Assembly: GCF_042684665.1 (NCBI RefSeq)
Contig: NZ_JBHULY010000014.1
Span: 62,001-126,000 of the forward strand
Source: Jejuia rubra
GTDB lineage: Bacteria > Bacteroidota > Bacteroidia > Flavobacteriales > Flavobacteriaceae
Reading direction: 5' to 3'
DNA length: 64,000 nt
In this document: piece after piece, positions 6,497 through 15,502 of the stretch
Numbering within the stretch: position 1 is the stretch's first letter
Layout: each line of letters opens with the position of its first letter
Translations under genes and position numbers: made by a program
Notes under the pieces: generated by a model
The model's input: the letters and a program-made list of their open reading frames with translations, nothing else
Told to the model about the DNA's origin: nothing
Database searches by the model: none

Positions 6497-6955
6497 TTAT
6501 TCAGGTTGCGTGTAAGTTACAATATCAATCCCGATGCCATTAGGGTCAACAATGGCGAAATGCCTATCCCCCCAGGGTTCGCTTCGTACTTCAAAGGCTA
6601 CATCTACCCCTTTTTCCGTGAGTTCCTTATACAATGCATCCACATTTTCTACTTCAATAGTGATATAAATCCCTTGTCCATTGAATGCGGGTTTAAAAAT
6701 GGGCTGTTGGCTGGGATGGTTCGGCTTTAAAAAGCTGAGTTCCGCCGACCCATCGGGCGTATGCATCAATAGGTAAAAATCGTTTTCAAAAGCCACCCCA
6801 AAACCTAAGGTCTCGGTGTAAAATGTTTTGGTTTCCTCTAATTTGTCCGTGATAATTCCTGCGTTTAATTTCATTGTTTTTGTTTTTTGATGTTCAACTT
6901 GACTGTTTGCTATCCCAGTGATTACTGTGAATGCTAAAATGATTATTGTTTTCAT
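6497..6955 (-). CDS. VOC-family protein with a putative signal peptide
   Basis: A 152-residue frame. Residues 1-19 (MKTIIILAFTVITGIANSQ) look like a Sec signal peptide ending in a plausible cleavage site. The VOC domain runs from Met28 (MKLNAGIITDKLEETKTFY) to the end, with FAIVDPNGIGIDIV as the closing strand. If translation begins instead at the internal ATG at 6874, the product is a normal 125-residue cytoplasmic VOC protein. The upstream extension is so signal-like that export is worth considering. It is followed at once by the TfoX-C gene. Confidence 0.82.
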   Translation of the reverse strand: MKTIIILAFTVITGIANSQVEHQKTKTMKLNAGIITDKLEETKTFYTETLGFGVAFENDFYLLMHTPDGSAELSFLKPNHPSQQPIFKPAFNGQGIYITIEVENVDALYKELTEKGVDVAFEVRSEPWGDRHFAIVDPNGIGIDIVTYTQPE

Positions 6956-7116
6956 CTGTATATATTTATTGTTTTTAAAAGGTCAGATGGAATTCGCCAT
7001 AAAACAATTTCTTATTTTTAGTTAAATTGTTAATGTGGCTCATTTCATAGTTCTCATATTTTGTTGGTACAAATTTAGAACCCAAGTTGTTGAGGACATT
7101 GTAAAAAACGGACCAC

Positions 7117-7929
7117 CTATTTTAAAGCTTGTGTAGGCGTTACTCCATAAAAGGTTTTGAAGTCTTTAATAAAATGGGCTTGGTCATAAAACCCAACATC
7201 ATAAAATAGTTTTTGGGATTTTAGACTTTGGGTTGAGGGTTTCATATTTAAAAAATGTTGAAACCGAACGACTTTCCCGAATGCCTTTGGTGTGGTCCCG
7301 ACGTAGTAGTTAAATAGCCGTCTCAATTGCCGTGGGCTTAAACCAGTGCCCAAGCCATTTTCGGTTTCAATGTTTCCGGAGGTTCTAAAAATAAGATGCA
7401 GAGCCTTGTAAAAACGGTTGTCAAAATCAAATTTTCTATTTAAAATGAATGGTGCTACAATTTGGTGCAGTTGATTAACCACCATGGAAAACTCTTGATT
7501 TGGATGAATCTTTTCTACAATGGATTGAGCAATATCGGGAAGGATACCTCTTAATTCTTGATCTTGATTGCTTAACGCTTTTGCGTCAATATTAAAAATC
7601 AATGGAAATACCGATGGCAAAAATCGAATGCCGACATAGTTGAATTCATTTCCAATAGGGAATTCTGTATATTTTCGGCAAAAGCCCATTACAAAACTTT
7701 CAGATGTAGCATTCTGATTGAAAAAAACATCAATACAACCGTCTGAAACCACACGATACACAAAAGGAGCATCCAGTTTTTTGGAAGTCTTTAATTGCCA
7801 AAAACAATAAACGAAATGCTGCAAGGATGCCTCTGGTAAAACTTCTTGGTAAATGACCTGTTTGCCATCACTTGCCACAGAGGGCTGTAATGGTCGGTAA
7901 AAGTGTTTTATAGATTCGAAGGCATACAT
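7117..7929 (-). CDS. AraC-family transcriptional regulator
   Basis: A 270-residue protein. The N-terminal part (about 20-150) matches the DUF6597-type sensing domain found in AraC-like regulators (YQEVLPEASLQHFVYCFWQL, then VVSDGCIDVFF). The C-terminal part (about 185-270) has two helix-turn-helix motifs typical of AraC/XylS: GLSPRQLRRLFNYYVGTTPK and VGFYDQAHFIKDFKTFYGVT. The ligand is unknown. Its targets may include the VOC/TfoX-C pair directly downstream (gap 161 bases), which is inference. Confidence 0.88.
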   Translation of the reverse strand: MYAFESIKHFYRPLQPSVASDGKQVIYQEVLPEASLQHFVYCFWQLKTSKKLDAPFVYRVVSDGCIDVFFNQNATSESFVMGFCRKYTEFPIGNEFNYVGIRFLPSVFPLIFNIDAKALSNQDQELRGILPDIAQSIVEKIHPNQEFSMVVNQLHQIVAPFILNRKFDFDNRFYKALHLIFRTSGNIETENGLGTGLSPRQLRRLFNYYVGTTPKAFGKVVRFQHFLNMKPSTQSLKSQKLFYDVGFYDQAHFIKDFKTFYGVTPTQALK

Positions 7930-7953
7930 TTTAATATGGGAAAGTGCACCAGT

Positions 7954-9783
7954 TTAACTGTCTCCATTCTGGCTCGCCAATTTGCGTTCCAACTCAGCTT
8001 GAAATTCTTCCATTACGGGGCGCACAGTGCTCTCGGGCAAATCAGCAATTTTAATATACATTAATCCGTCCACCGAATTATTGAACAGAGGGTCCACATT
8101 AAAAGCTACCAATTTAGCATTTTGTTTGATGTACTTTTTTAAAAGAACGGGCAGTCGCAGTGCACCTGGCTCAATTTCATCAATAAATTTATCAAATTTG
8201 TTTAAATCAGCTTCGGCTTCATCAAAAACAAAGTCTTTATCAGCATCTTTCAATTTTACTTTAAATTCCTTTTTTGGCCGCACGTATTGTGCAATATAGG
8301 GATCGTAATAATGCGATTTCATAAACTCCACCATAAGAGACTTTGAAAAGTTGGAAAACTGGTTGCTGATACTTACCCCACCAATGAGGTAATTATGCTC
8401 TGGATGGCGTAAAGTGGTGTGCACAATACCTTTCCATAATAAAAATAGTGGCATCGGTTTTTGTTGGTACTCTTTGATGATAAAAGCACGCCCCATCTCG
8501 ATAGATTCGCTCATCATTTTATAAAGCTCCGGTTCAAACCGGAACAGGTCGTGCAAATAAAACCCCTCAATACCAAATTTTGCGAAAATTTTGGAGCCCA
8601 ATCCCATTCGGTAAGCCCCGGCAAGGATATTCTGTTCGTTGTCCCAAAGAAACATATGGTGGTAATAATTGTCGAAAGCATCCAAATCGATGGCTTCATT
8701 GGTGCCTTCGCCAACCTCTCTAAAAGTGATTTCCCGCAAACGCCCAATTTCCCTGAGAATGTGGGGTATCTGACTTGCTTCGGCCAAAAACACCTCATAA
8801 TTTTTGCTTTCCAATAGACGTTCACTTTTTCTAAGGGCTTCAACTTCTTTCAACATTAAACCACTATCCACGGGAGTAACAATGTTCTTAGGGTGTTTTG
8901 GCACTTTTAACTGGGAGGAAATATTGTCTAAAATTTTCGGCTTCTCTTCAAAAGCATTGGAGAGCATATACGTTTTTCGTCGTATAAAATCTGAGAAATC
9001 ATCTAGACTTTCGTGCTCCCTTTGGTCATCAATACTAATGGGTCTTCCAATCCTGACTTTGATAGTTCGGCGCTTTTGAGTCAGCAGCTCCGAAGGCAGT
9101 TTGGCTGTTCTAAAAGTATCGTTTATTTTGGAAAGCTTATAAAACAGTTTGCTGTTTTTGGCGTGAAAGTATATAGGTACAATTGGTACCTCGGCCTTTT
9201 TAACCAATTTCATAGCGGTCTCTTCCCAAGGGCGGTCTACCACTAATTTTCCATCCCTATAGGTGGATACTTCACCTGCCGGAAAAATACCAAGCGGATG
9301 CCCTTCTCGCAAATGCAAAATGGCATTTTTAAAGCCTGCAACGCTGGACTTTACATCCTTTCGGTCTTCAAAAGGATTTACAGGCATGATGAAGGGCTTT
9401 AAAGGCTCTATACGATGCAAAAGAAAATTTGCGATAATTTTAAAATCCTCGCGTTGTTCCAGCATCAATTTTAATAGAAGAACTCCATCAATACCCCCAA
9501 GCGGATGATTGGAAACAGTTATATAGGCACCGTCTTTCGGCAGTCGTTTTAGGTCCTCCTCCGGGATTTCAAACTTAATCTGAAAATCACCAATAATTGC
9601 GTTCAAGAACGAAAGGCCATTTAATTTTTTATGGCGCCTATAAATCTTGTTTAAGGTGGAAATTTTAAGAACTTTCATCAAAAGCCAGCCAACAAACGTG
9701 CCTATAAAACCATATTTGTCCAATTGTATGGCTTTAGCAACCTCCTTTGCGCTAACCAATCCCGAATCTTGTTGTTTCCCCAT
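7954..9783 (-). CDS. olsF: Bifunctional acyltransferase, OlsF-like (ornithine lipid synthesis)
   Basis: A 609-residue two-domain protein. The N-terminal PlsC-type acyltransferase has NHPLGGIDG around His93 and Asp99, with five residues between them rather than four, as usual in this subgroup. FPAGEVSTYRDG then forms the second block. From about 310 to 540 lies a GNAT-like N-acyltransferase region (REITFREVGEGTNEAIDLD, FLWDNEQNILAGAYRMG). The same domain order is known for OlsF of Flavobacterium johnsoniae, which makes ornithine lipid in two acylations. By that precedent the C-terminal part would do the N-acylation and the N-terminal part the O-acylation. It follows the aspartate kinase gene by 20 bases. 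An annotation as hemolysin-like acyltransferase would be less precise. Confidence 0.75.
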   Translation of the reverse strand: MGKQQDSGLVSAKEVAKAIQLDKYGFIGTFVGWLLMKVLKISTLNKIYRRHKKLNGLSFLNAIIGDFQIKFEIPEEDLKRLPKDGAYITVSNHPLGGIDGVLLLKLMLEQREDFKIIANFLLHRIEPLKPFIMPVNPFEDRKDVKSSVAGFKNAILHLREGHPLGIFPAGEVSTYRDGKLVVDRPWEETAMKLVKKAEVPIVPIYFHAKNSKLFYKLSKINDTFRTAKLPSELLTQKRRTIKVRIGRPISIDDQREHESLDDFSDFIRRKTYMLSNAFEEKPKILDNISSQLKVPKHPKNIVTPVDSGLMLKEVEALRKSERLLESKNYEVFLAEASQIPHILREIGRLREITFREVGEGTNEAIDLDAFDNYYHHMFLWDNEQNILAGAYRMGLGSKIFAKFGIEGFYLHDLFRFEPELYKMMSESIEMGRAFIIKEYQQKPMPLFLLWKGIVHTTLRHPEHNYLIGGVSISNQFSNFSKSLMVEFMKSHYYDPYIAQYVRPKKEFKVKLKDADKDFVFDEAEADLNKFDKFIDEIEPGALRLPVLLKKYIKQNAKLVAFNVDPLFNNSVDGLMYIKIADLPESTVRPVMEEFQAELERKLASQNGDS

Positions 9784-9803
9784 TGACGTAAAAGTAATAA
9801 ATA

Positions 9804-11057
9804 TTAAGATTTGGCGACCAATTGTACCGTTTCCTGGGTCATTTGTTTTAGTAAAATGGTTTTATCCGTTTCCAATGTCTTTAAAACATCATCATTGTAG
9901 TGTCTTATGGTATAGAGTGAAACCCCGGTATGACAAGTTACTCTAAATTTTGCTTTTAAATGTTGCAAGAGTTGTTCTAGGGTGTCATAGATATTTTCGA
10001 TGCAGACCGAAAAACTAATTGCAGAGTTTTGAATCACATCTACTTTCATTTTGAATTGGTGCAACAGCTTGAAAATATCACTGATGTTTTCTTGGATGAT
10101 ATATGAAAAATCCAAAGACGACAACTTGATTAACACCTGATTTTTCTTTAGTATAAAACAGGGTACGATGGGCTTTAAGGTGATGCCCTTTCCCACTCTG
10201 GTACCTTGATTTTCAGGGTTTAAAAATGATTTTACAAAAAGTGGGATTTCCTTTCTTTGCAGGGGCTGTAAGGTTTTAGGGTGAATTACCGAAGCTCCGT
10301 AAAAAGCCAGTTCTATGGCTTCTTCATACGATATCTGATGTAATAGTTGAGCGTTTTCGAAGTAGCGTGGATCGGCGTTTAATACCCCTGGGACATCTTT
10401 CCAAATTGTAACATTAACGGCGTTAAGGCAATAGGCATAAATAGCGGCCGTATAATCACTGCCTTCCCTTCCCAAAGTGGTAGTGAAATTGTTAGCGTCA
10501 CTCCCCAAAAATCCTTGGGTAATATTTAAAATTTTTAGGTTAAAATCCGCTGTGATTCTCCGCTGGGTTTCATTCCAATTCACATTGGCGCGTCTGTAAT
10601 AATTGTCAGTCTTTATATGGTTTCGGGCGTCAATCCATTTGTTGCCGATACCAATATTAATAAGATATTCGCTGATAATTGTGGTTGAAACCAGTTCGCC
10701 ATAACTTACGACTTGATCGTACACAAAATTATAATTTGGGGACTTGTTGGAGCGCAAAAACCCATCCAATTCCTTAAAAAAGGAAGCGGTCTTTATGAAT
10801 ACGGGATGGTTTTCATTTTCAAACAAATCAAGCAAAATCGCATTGTGATATTTAATGACGTCCTGCAATGCGCTTTTAAGTTCGGTCTTGTTTTCAAAAT
10901 AATTTTTAACCACAACCTCCATGGCATTGGTAGTTTTGCCCATGGCCGAAACAACCACCAAAGTATTTTCAAAACCCAAAGTCTTCAAAACCTCAGCTAA
11001 GTTTTTGACCCCCTCAGCATCTTTTACGGAGGCTCCCCCAAATTTGAATACCTGCAT
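9804..11057 (-). CDS. lysC: Aspartate kinase
   Basis: A 417-residue monofunctional aspartokinase. FKFGGASVKDAEGVKNLAE is the N-terminal ATP/aspartate motif (KFGGxS), and TTLGREGSDYTAAIYAYCL is the family core. KDVPGVLNADPR and SYEEAIELAFYGASVIHPKTL complete the catalytic domain by about residue 280. The last 120 or so residues form two ACT-type regulatory domains, less conserved, for feedback by lysine or threonine. The enzyme opens the pathway to lysine, diaminopimelate, threonine and methionine. It lies in a minus-strand run between a GNAT gene and olsF. Confidence 0.93.
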   Translation of the reverse strand: MQVFKFGGASVKDAEGVKNLAEVLKTLGFENTLVVVSAMGKTTNAMEVVVKNYFENKTELKSALQDVIKYHNAILLDLFENENHPVFIKTASFFKELDGFLRSNKSPNYNFVYDQVVSYGELVSTTIISEYLINIGIGNKWIDARNHIKTDNYYRRANVNWNETQRRITADFNLKILNITQGFLGSDANNFTTTLGREGSDYTAAIYAYCLNAVNVTIWKDVPGVLNADPRYFENAQLLHQISYEEAIELAFYGASVIHPKTLQPLQRKEIPLFVKSFLNPENQGTRVGKGITLKPIVPCFILKKNQVLIKLSSLDFSYIIQENISDIFKLLHQFKMKVDVIQNSAISFSVCIENIYDTLEQLLQHLKAKFRVTCHTGVSLYTIRHYNDDVLKTLETDKTILLKQMTQETVQLVAKS

Positions 11058-11119
11058 TACTATTGAGTCGTTTTGCTGTTATTTGTTTAGTTGATGGGTT
11101 GTTTTGCTTTTACAATGGA

Positions 11120-11602
11120 CTACCCTAATTTAGAAATATATTGTTTAATGCTTTCTTCACTCATCTGGACAACGTCCCAATCGCGCATGACGTTTGCGCC
11201 TTTATTTTCGTAAAAAGCGATTGCGGGTTCGTTCCAATCCAGCACCTCCCAATTGATGCGTTTTACACCAAGCTGATACCCGTATTTGATGACTTCATCC
11301 AATAGCATAGAGCCAATACCTTTGCCCCGCATAGCTTCACTTACGATGAGGTCCTCCAGATGAATTGCCCTTCCTTTCCAAGTGGAATAACGGTTATAAA
11401 CCAAGGCAATGCCCTCTATTTTTGAATTGACTTCAGCCACAAAACAATGAAAACGAGGAGTTTCGCCAAAACCGTCATTTTCCAAATCTTCAACTGTTAC
11501 CTCAACGGCATTGGGTTCTTTTTCAAAAACAGCCAGTTCTTGAATTAATCCAAATACTTGGGCCATGTCTTTTTTCTTGGCATTTCTGATAGATACTTCC
11601 AT
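11120..11602 (-). CDS. GNAT-family N-acetyltransferase
   Basis: A 160-residue single GNAT domain. IHLEDLIVSEAMRGKGIG carries the acetyl-CoA pyrophosphate loop (RGKGIG), and the C-terminal INWEVLDWNEPAIAFYENKG is typical of the diamine/thialysine acetyltransferase (SAT1-like) branch. The acceptor could be a polyamine or a lysine-like amine, but this is not settled by sequence. The gene lies between aspartate kinase and divergent fbp, a neighbourhood I recall as frequent in Flavobacteriia. Confidence 0.88.
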   Translation of the reverse strand: MEVSIRNAKKKDMAQVFGLIQELAVFEKEPNAVEVTVEDLENDGFGETPRFHCFVAEVNSKIEGIALVYNRYSTWKGRAIHLEDLIVSEAMRGKGIGSMLLDEVIKYGYQLGVKRINWEVLDWNEPAIAFYENKGANVMRDWDVVQMSEESIKQYISKLG

Positions 11603-11720
11603 AAATTATTAATTAAATTCAAATATAGTTCAAAAGTTTACTATTTTGTAGAACGCAAAAAATGAAAACCATTTGTTACTTAATTTTTACAAACAACTAT
11701 AACACTAAACATCTTTAGCT

Positions 11721-12728
11721 ATGTCCAACAAAAAACAAACATTAGGAGAATTTATAATTGAAAACCAAGCATCATTTAAATATTCCTCTGGAGAACTATC
11801 CAGTCTTTTAAATTCAATAAGGCTAGCAGCAAAGGTAGTAAACCATGAAGTTAATAAGGCTGGTCTGGTTGATATTATCGGTGCTGCGGGAGACACCAAT
11901 ATTCAAGGTGAGGACCAGCAAAAACTGGATGTTTACGCCAACGAAAAGTTTATTTCAACCTTAACGCGAAGAAACATTATTTGTGGACTGGCTAGTGAGG
12001 AAGAGGACGATTTTATTACTATAAACAGTCAGGATGAAAACCATCAAAATAAATATGTGGTGTTGATTGACCCCTTGGACGGCTCATCCAATATTGATGT
12101 CAATGTATCGGTTGGTACAATTTTTTCTATTTATAGAAGGGTTACACCAATTGGAACTCCAGTGCAATTGGAAGATTTTCTGCAAAAAGGGAGTGAGCAG
12201 GTAGCTGCTGGTTACGTGGTGTACGGCACCTCAACCATGTTGGTATATACTACTGGAGACGGTGTAAATGGGTTTACGCTAAACCCTGCAATAGGGTCAT
12301 TTTATTTATCACATCCGTCGATGGAATTTCCTTTGGATGGCAATATTTATTCTGTAAATGAGGGCAATTATTTGGATTTCCCGCGAGGTATTAAAAATTA
12401 TATTAAGTATTGTCAGGAAGAAGATGGTGATAGGCCTTATACTTCAAGATATATTGGGTCATTAGTTTCCGATTTCCATAGAAATATGATAAAGGGCGGG
12501 GTTTACCTATATCCTCAAGGCTCTAGAAACCCAAATGGCAAATTACGTTTGTTATACGAATGCAACCCGATGGCCTATTTAGCGGAACAGGCCAACGGAA
12601 AGGCCAGTGACGGATTCACAAGAATTATGGATATTGAACCAACCGAATTGCACCAACGCGTACCGTTTATTTGCGGCAGTAAAAATATGGTAGATAAAGT
12701 TGAAGAGTTTATGCGCAATGCACAATAA
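11721..12728 (+). CDS. fbp: Class I fructose-1,6-bisphosphatase
   Basis: A 335-residue enzyme that hydrolyses fructose 1,6-bisphosphate to fructose 6-phosphate in gluconeogenesis. The metal-binding motif VLIDPLDGSSNIDVN and the earlier LASEEEDD are intact. GGVYLYPQGSRNPNGKLRLL with YECNPMAYLAEQANGKA forms the sugar-phosphate site. The length is that of the normal class I enzyme. It is transcribed away from the GNAT-lysC-olsF group and ends in a strong hairpin. With pckA in the same window it points to growth on non-sugar carbon. Confidence 0.96.
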   Translation: MSNKKQTLGEFIIENQASFKYSSGELSSLLNSIRLAAKVVNHEVNKAGLVDIIGAAGDTNIQGEDQQKLDVYANEKFISTLTRRNIICGLASEEEDDFITINSQDENHQNKYVVLIDPLDGSSNIDVNVSVGTIFSIYRRVTPIGTPVQLEDFLQKGSEQVAAGYVVYGTSTMLVYTTGDGVNGFTLNPAIGSFYLSHPSMEFPLDGNIYSVNEGNYLDFPRGIKNYIKYCQEEDGDRPYTSRYIGSLVSDFHRNMIKGGVYLYPQGSRNPNGKLRLLYECNPMAYLAEQANGKASDGFTRIMDIEPTELHQRVPFICGSKNMVDKVEEFMRNAQ

Positions 12729-12730
12729 AA

Positions 12731-12758
12731 AATGCGGGTGGAAACACCCGCATTTTTA
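12731..12758. terminator. Terminator after fbp, works in both directions
   Basis: AATGCGGGTG (12731-12740) pairs with CACCCGCATT (12745-12754) around GAAA, followed by T-run; A-run precedes it. It separates fbp from the convergent small lipoprotein gene. Confidence 0.88.
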
Positions 12759-12782
12759 AAGTTTTTCATCACAAGTTAAATA

Positions 12783-13052
12783 TTAATTCCCCTCCATACA
12801 ATCCTCAGTGGCTTCAAGTTGGTCAATTAAAGCCTGAAAGGAATTTTCATCGTCAAAGGCGGCACAATCGGCTTGGAGCTTTTTTAGTTCGTTAACCTGC
12901 TCTCGACAACTGAGGTTATCGTCATTGTTGGAATATCTTAGCAGTTGTTCGTAGCATTCCGTCGCATTAAACGTGTTCCTAACCGCTTCCGTTTGGGAAC
13001 ATCCTGAGAATAATAGGCACAAAACGATGCCTATAAAAATTGAATTTTTCAT
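12783..13052 (-). CDS. Small lipoprotein of unknown function
   Basis: An 89-residue protein with a signal peptide and lipobox LFSGC, so Cys18 is the likely lipidated residue. The mature part is short, acidic and helical, with four further cysteines at about 33, 49, 63 and 85. They could make two disulfides in the periplasm. I do not recognise a family. It lies 32 bases downstream of the beta-barrel gene on the same strand and may be its partner. Confidence 0.68.
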   Translation of the reverse strand: MKNSIFIGIVLCLLFSGCSQTEAVRNTFNATECYEQLLRYSNNDDNLSCREQVNELKKLQADCAAFDDENSFQALIDQLEATEDCMEGN

Positions 13053-13084
13053 AGAAGTTAAAATTTGAATTAATTATTGTTTAG

Positions 13085-13615
13085 CTAAAATTTGAAACAA
13101 ACGCCACCTGAGATATTGGAAATTCCGTAACCAGCTTCAACAAAGGCAGCGATAAATTCGGTAAAAAACCATCGTGCACCTATAAATCCAGAATGATCTA
13201 CTCTGTTGCTGGGGCTTCTGAAGTTGCCCCCATTGCTATCAGAATAAAAATAATACCCAACTAAAAAACCGGCATAAAGATCGAGTTCATCAATTTCAAA
13301 CCCATTGTAGTGATACGCAGGTCGCACTCCAATAGCCGTTTGGGACAATTTATATTCGCTTGTGGAACGATACTTAAAGGTTCTATGCCCTACGTATCCC
13401 CCAAGGCTAATAACTCCAGGGCCGGGGATTTCCCAAATACCTCTATCGTAACTTACACTGAACACGGGACTTACAGTGGCCGAGGAATAAAATCCATAGT
13501 CACCACCAAAACCGACGCCCACATTAATGGCGTTAGTGCCCTGGACAAAGCCTTGAGCTCCCATAGAAAAGATTGAATATACAACGAATGTAATGCCTAA
13601 AAATAGTTTTTTCAT
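13085..13615 (-). CDS. Small outer-membrane beta-barrel protein
   Basis: A 176-residue protein with a signal peptide (cleavage near MGAQ, about residue 20). It has alternating aromatic and Gly-rich strands (AINVGVGFGGDYGFYSS, LYAGFLVGYYFYSD, FVEAGYGISNISGGVCFKF) and a C-terminal Phe, as in small outer-membrane barrels of roughly eight strands. A cysteine near the end is unusual for a barrel. No specific substrate is suggested. It is the first gene of a likely pair with the small lipoprotein. Confidence 0.72.
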   Translation of the reverse strand: MKKLFLGITFVVYSIFSMGAQGFVQGTNAINVGVGFGGDYGFYSSATVSPVFSVSYDRGIWEIPGPGVISLGGYVGHRTFKYRSTSEYKLSQTAIGVRPAYHYNGFEIDELDLYAGFLVGYYFYSDSNGGNFRSPSNRVDHSGFIGARWFFTEFIAAFVEAGYGISNISGGVCFKF

Positions 13616-13990
13616 AATTATTCAGATTTGATTATTGTTAATTGAGACGAATATAGTAGTTTATCAATTTTTGAAAAAATTTTCGCCATCAAAAAGTACT
13701 CTTCTCAATTTGTTTTTGCATGCATTGTGAGGATTTCCATTTTTGTCATACACCATTAGATCAAATTAAGGGCTTCTATTCCATCTCCCTTTAGGTTTCC
13801 TGAAATTACAATAACAATGTGGACAATAGCTGAAGCGCGAAATGCTTGTATTCGGATAAACTATGAAGCCTTCAGCCTCGCTTTATTTCCAGTAAAAATA
13901 AATAAAACCTTGCCTTCGTTAGTTGAGAAGGCTTCTTTGAATTTAATTTTCCTTTTTGCAAGAACAAAAAAAGTCTTAACCAGAATACAA
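13616..13990. other. Intergenic region without a supported gene
   Basis: About 375 bases between the beta-barrel gene and the gltD terminator. A 67-codon frame on the plus strand (13817-14020) runs into the terminator stem and has no recognisable features, so I do not call it. The barrel-gene promoter must lie at the left end. Otherwise I see nothing. Confidence 0.6.
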
Positions 13991-14018
13991 AAAAATGCGA
14001 ACTTAAAAGTTCGCATTT
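13991..14018 (-). terminator. Terminator of the gltBD operon
   Basis: AAATGCGAACT (13993-14003) and AGTTCGCATTT (14008-14018) form an 11-bp stem with a tiny loop. Read on the minus strand it is followed by seven or more Ts. It lies 13 bases past the gltD stop. Confidence 0.85.
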
Positions 14019-14031
14019 AATATAACGTTTT

Positions 14032-15498
14032 TTAGTGCAAACTCACCAAATCACCCGCTTCATCCTTAGTTGGCAAATCGGTTTTGCCCATCAAATAAAG
14101 ATCCACTTGCCTTGCGGCTTCACGTCCTTCCGAAATGGCCCAAACAATCAAGGATTGCCCTCTGCGCATATCGCCTGCGGTAAAGACGTTTGGAATATTG
14201 GTTTGATATTTTCCGTATTCGGCTTTATAGTTGGAGCGGGTATCTTTTTCAATACCTAACTTATCTGCTAAGGTGCTTTCAGGACCTGTAAAACCAAGTG
14301 CTAACAACGCTAAATCGCATGGCCATGTTTTTTCAGTACCTTCAATTTCAACTAATTGCGGACGCTGTCCGGGTACCATTTTCCACTCAACGTTTACAGT
14401 TTTTAAGGCTGTTAGTTTATTGTTTTTATCCGTTACAAATTCTTTGGTATTGATCAACCAGTTACGTTCAACCCCTTCTTGGTGTGAGGAAGACGTTTTC
14501 AATTGCAACGGCCAGAAAGGCCAGGGCGTTGTTGGAGAGCGATGCCCGGGAGGCTTTGGCATAATTTCAAAATTAACTACTGATTTTGCGCCATGTCGAT
14601 TCGATGTCCCAATACAGTCAGAACCTGTATCGCCACCACCTATAACTATCACGTGTTTATCCGTGGCCATTATCTGATTCTCTACCTTTTTGCCGAATAA
14701 AACTTTGGTCTGTTGTGTTAAGAAATCCATTGCTTGAACCACGCCATCCGCATCAATACCCGGTGTAGGCAAACTACGTCTTTCGGTAGCACCACCACAA
14801 AGAACTACAGCGTCAAAAGCCTTAAGTTCTTTTACATCATAATTAACCCCAACATTCACATTGGTTTTAAAAATAATACCTTCTGCCTCCAAAATGGCCA
14901 AACGACGGTCGATAATCTCCTTTTCCATTTTGAAATTAGGAATACCGTAGCGCAGTAAACCACCTATTTCGTCATCGCGCTCAAAAACCGTAACCATGTG
15001 TCCTGCCCTATTTAGTTGCTGTGCGGCCGCCAATCCTGCAGGGCCTGAACCAACAACTGCAATGCTTTTTCCTGATCTGGCTTTAGGAGGCTGAGGCTTA
15101 ATCCAACCCTCTTGAAAGGCACGTTCCACAATCTGCTTTTCGATATTTTCGATGGAAACAGGATCTTCAATAATGCCCAATACACATGATTTTTCACAAG
15201 GCGCCGGACATAATCTACCTGTAAATTCAGGAAAATTATTTGTGGAATGCAAAATCCAGGAGGCCTTTTGCCACTCACCTTGATGCACCATATGATTAAA
15301 ATCAGGAATCAAATTTCCGAGCGGACAACCACTATGGCAAAATGGAATGCCACAGTCCATGCAGCGCGAACCTTGTTTTGTAATTTCCTCTTCTGAAAGA
15401 GGCACTGTAAATTCCTTATAATGTTTTACACGATCTTCTACAGACGTGTACTTTTCATCTTGTCTGTCAAATTCTTTAAAACCTGTTACTTTCCCCAT
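14032..15498 (-). CDS. gltD: Glutamate synthase small (beta) subunit
   Basis: A 488-residue NADPH-oxidising subunit of GOGAT. The N-terminal Fe-S domain shows Cys46, Cys49, Cys54 and Cys58 (CMDCGIPFCHSGC) and the second group Cys97, Cys101, Cys105 (CPAPCEKSC). The FAD motif GSGPAG is at 150-155, a second dinucleotide motif GGGDTGSDC is near 290, and the C-terminal FTAGDMRRGQSLIVWAI closes the FAD site. Electrons pass from NADPH through FAD and Fe-S to the large subunit. It starts 4 bases after gltB ends, so the two are coupled. Confidence 0.97.
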   Translation of the reverse strand: MGKVTGFKEFDRQDEKYTSVEDRVKHYKEFTVPLSEEEITKQGSRCMDCGIPFCHSGCPLGNLIPDFNHMVHQGEWQKASWILHSTNNFPEFTGRLCPAPCEKSCVLGIIEDPVSIENIEKQIVERAFQEGWIKPQPPKARSGKSIAVVGSGPAGLAAAQQLNRAGHMVTVFERDDEIGGLLRYGIPNFKMEKEIIDRRLAILEAEGIIFKTNVNVGVNYDVKELKAFDAVVLCGGATERRSLPTPGIDADGVVQAMDFLTQQTKVLFGKKVENQIMATDKHVIVIGGGDTGSDCIGTSNRHGAKSVVNFEIMPKPPGHRSPTTPWPFWPLQLKTSSSHQEGVERNWLINTKEFVTDKNNKLTALKTVNVEWKMVPGQRPQLVEIEGTEKTWPCDLALLALGFTGPESTLADKLGIEKDTRSNYKAEYGKYQTNIPNVFTAGDMRRGQSLIVWAISEGREAARQVDLYLMGKTDLPTKDEAGDLVSLH

Positions 15499-15502
15499 GT
15501 CT

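Noticed and set aside
6332..6730. 132-codon frame on the plus strand across TfoX-C and VOC genes
   Set aside because: It runs antisense to two well-supported genes and shows no family features.
13817..14020. 67-codon open frame on the plus strand
   Set aside because: It ends inside the gltBD terminator stem, has no recognisable domain or start context, and the region is otherwise non-coding.
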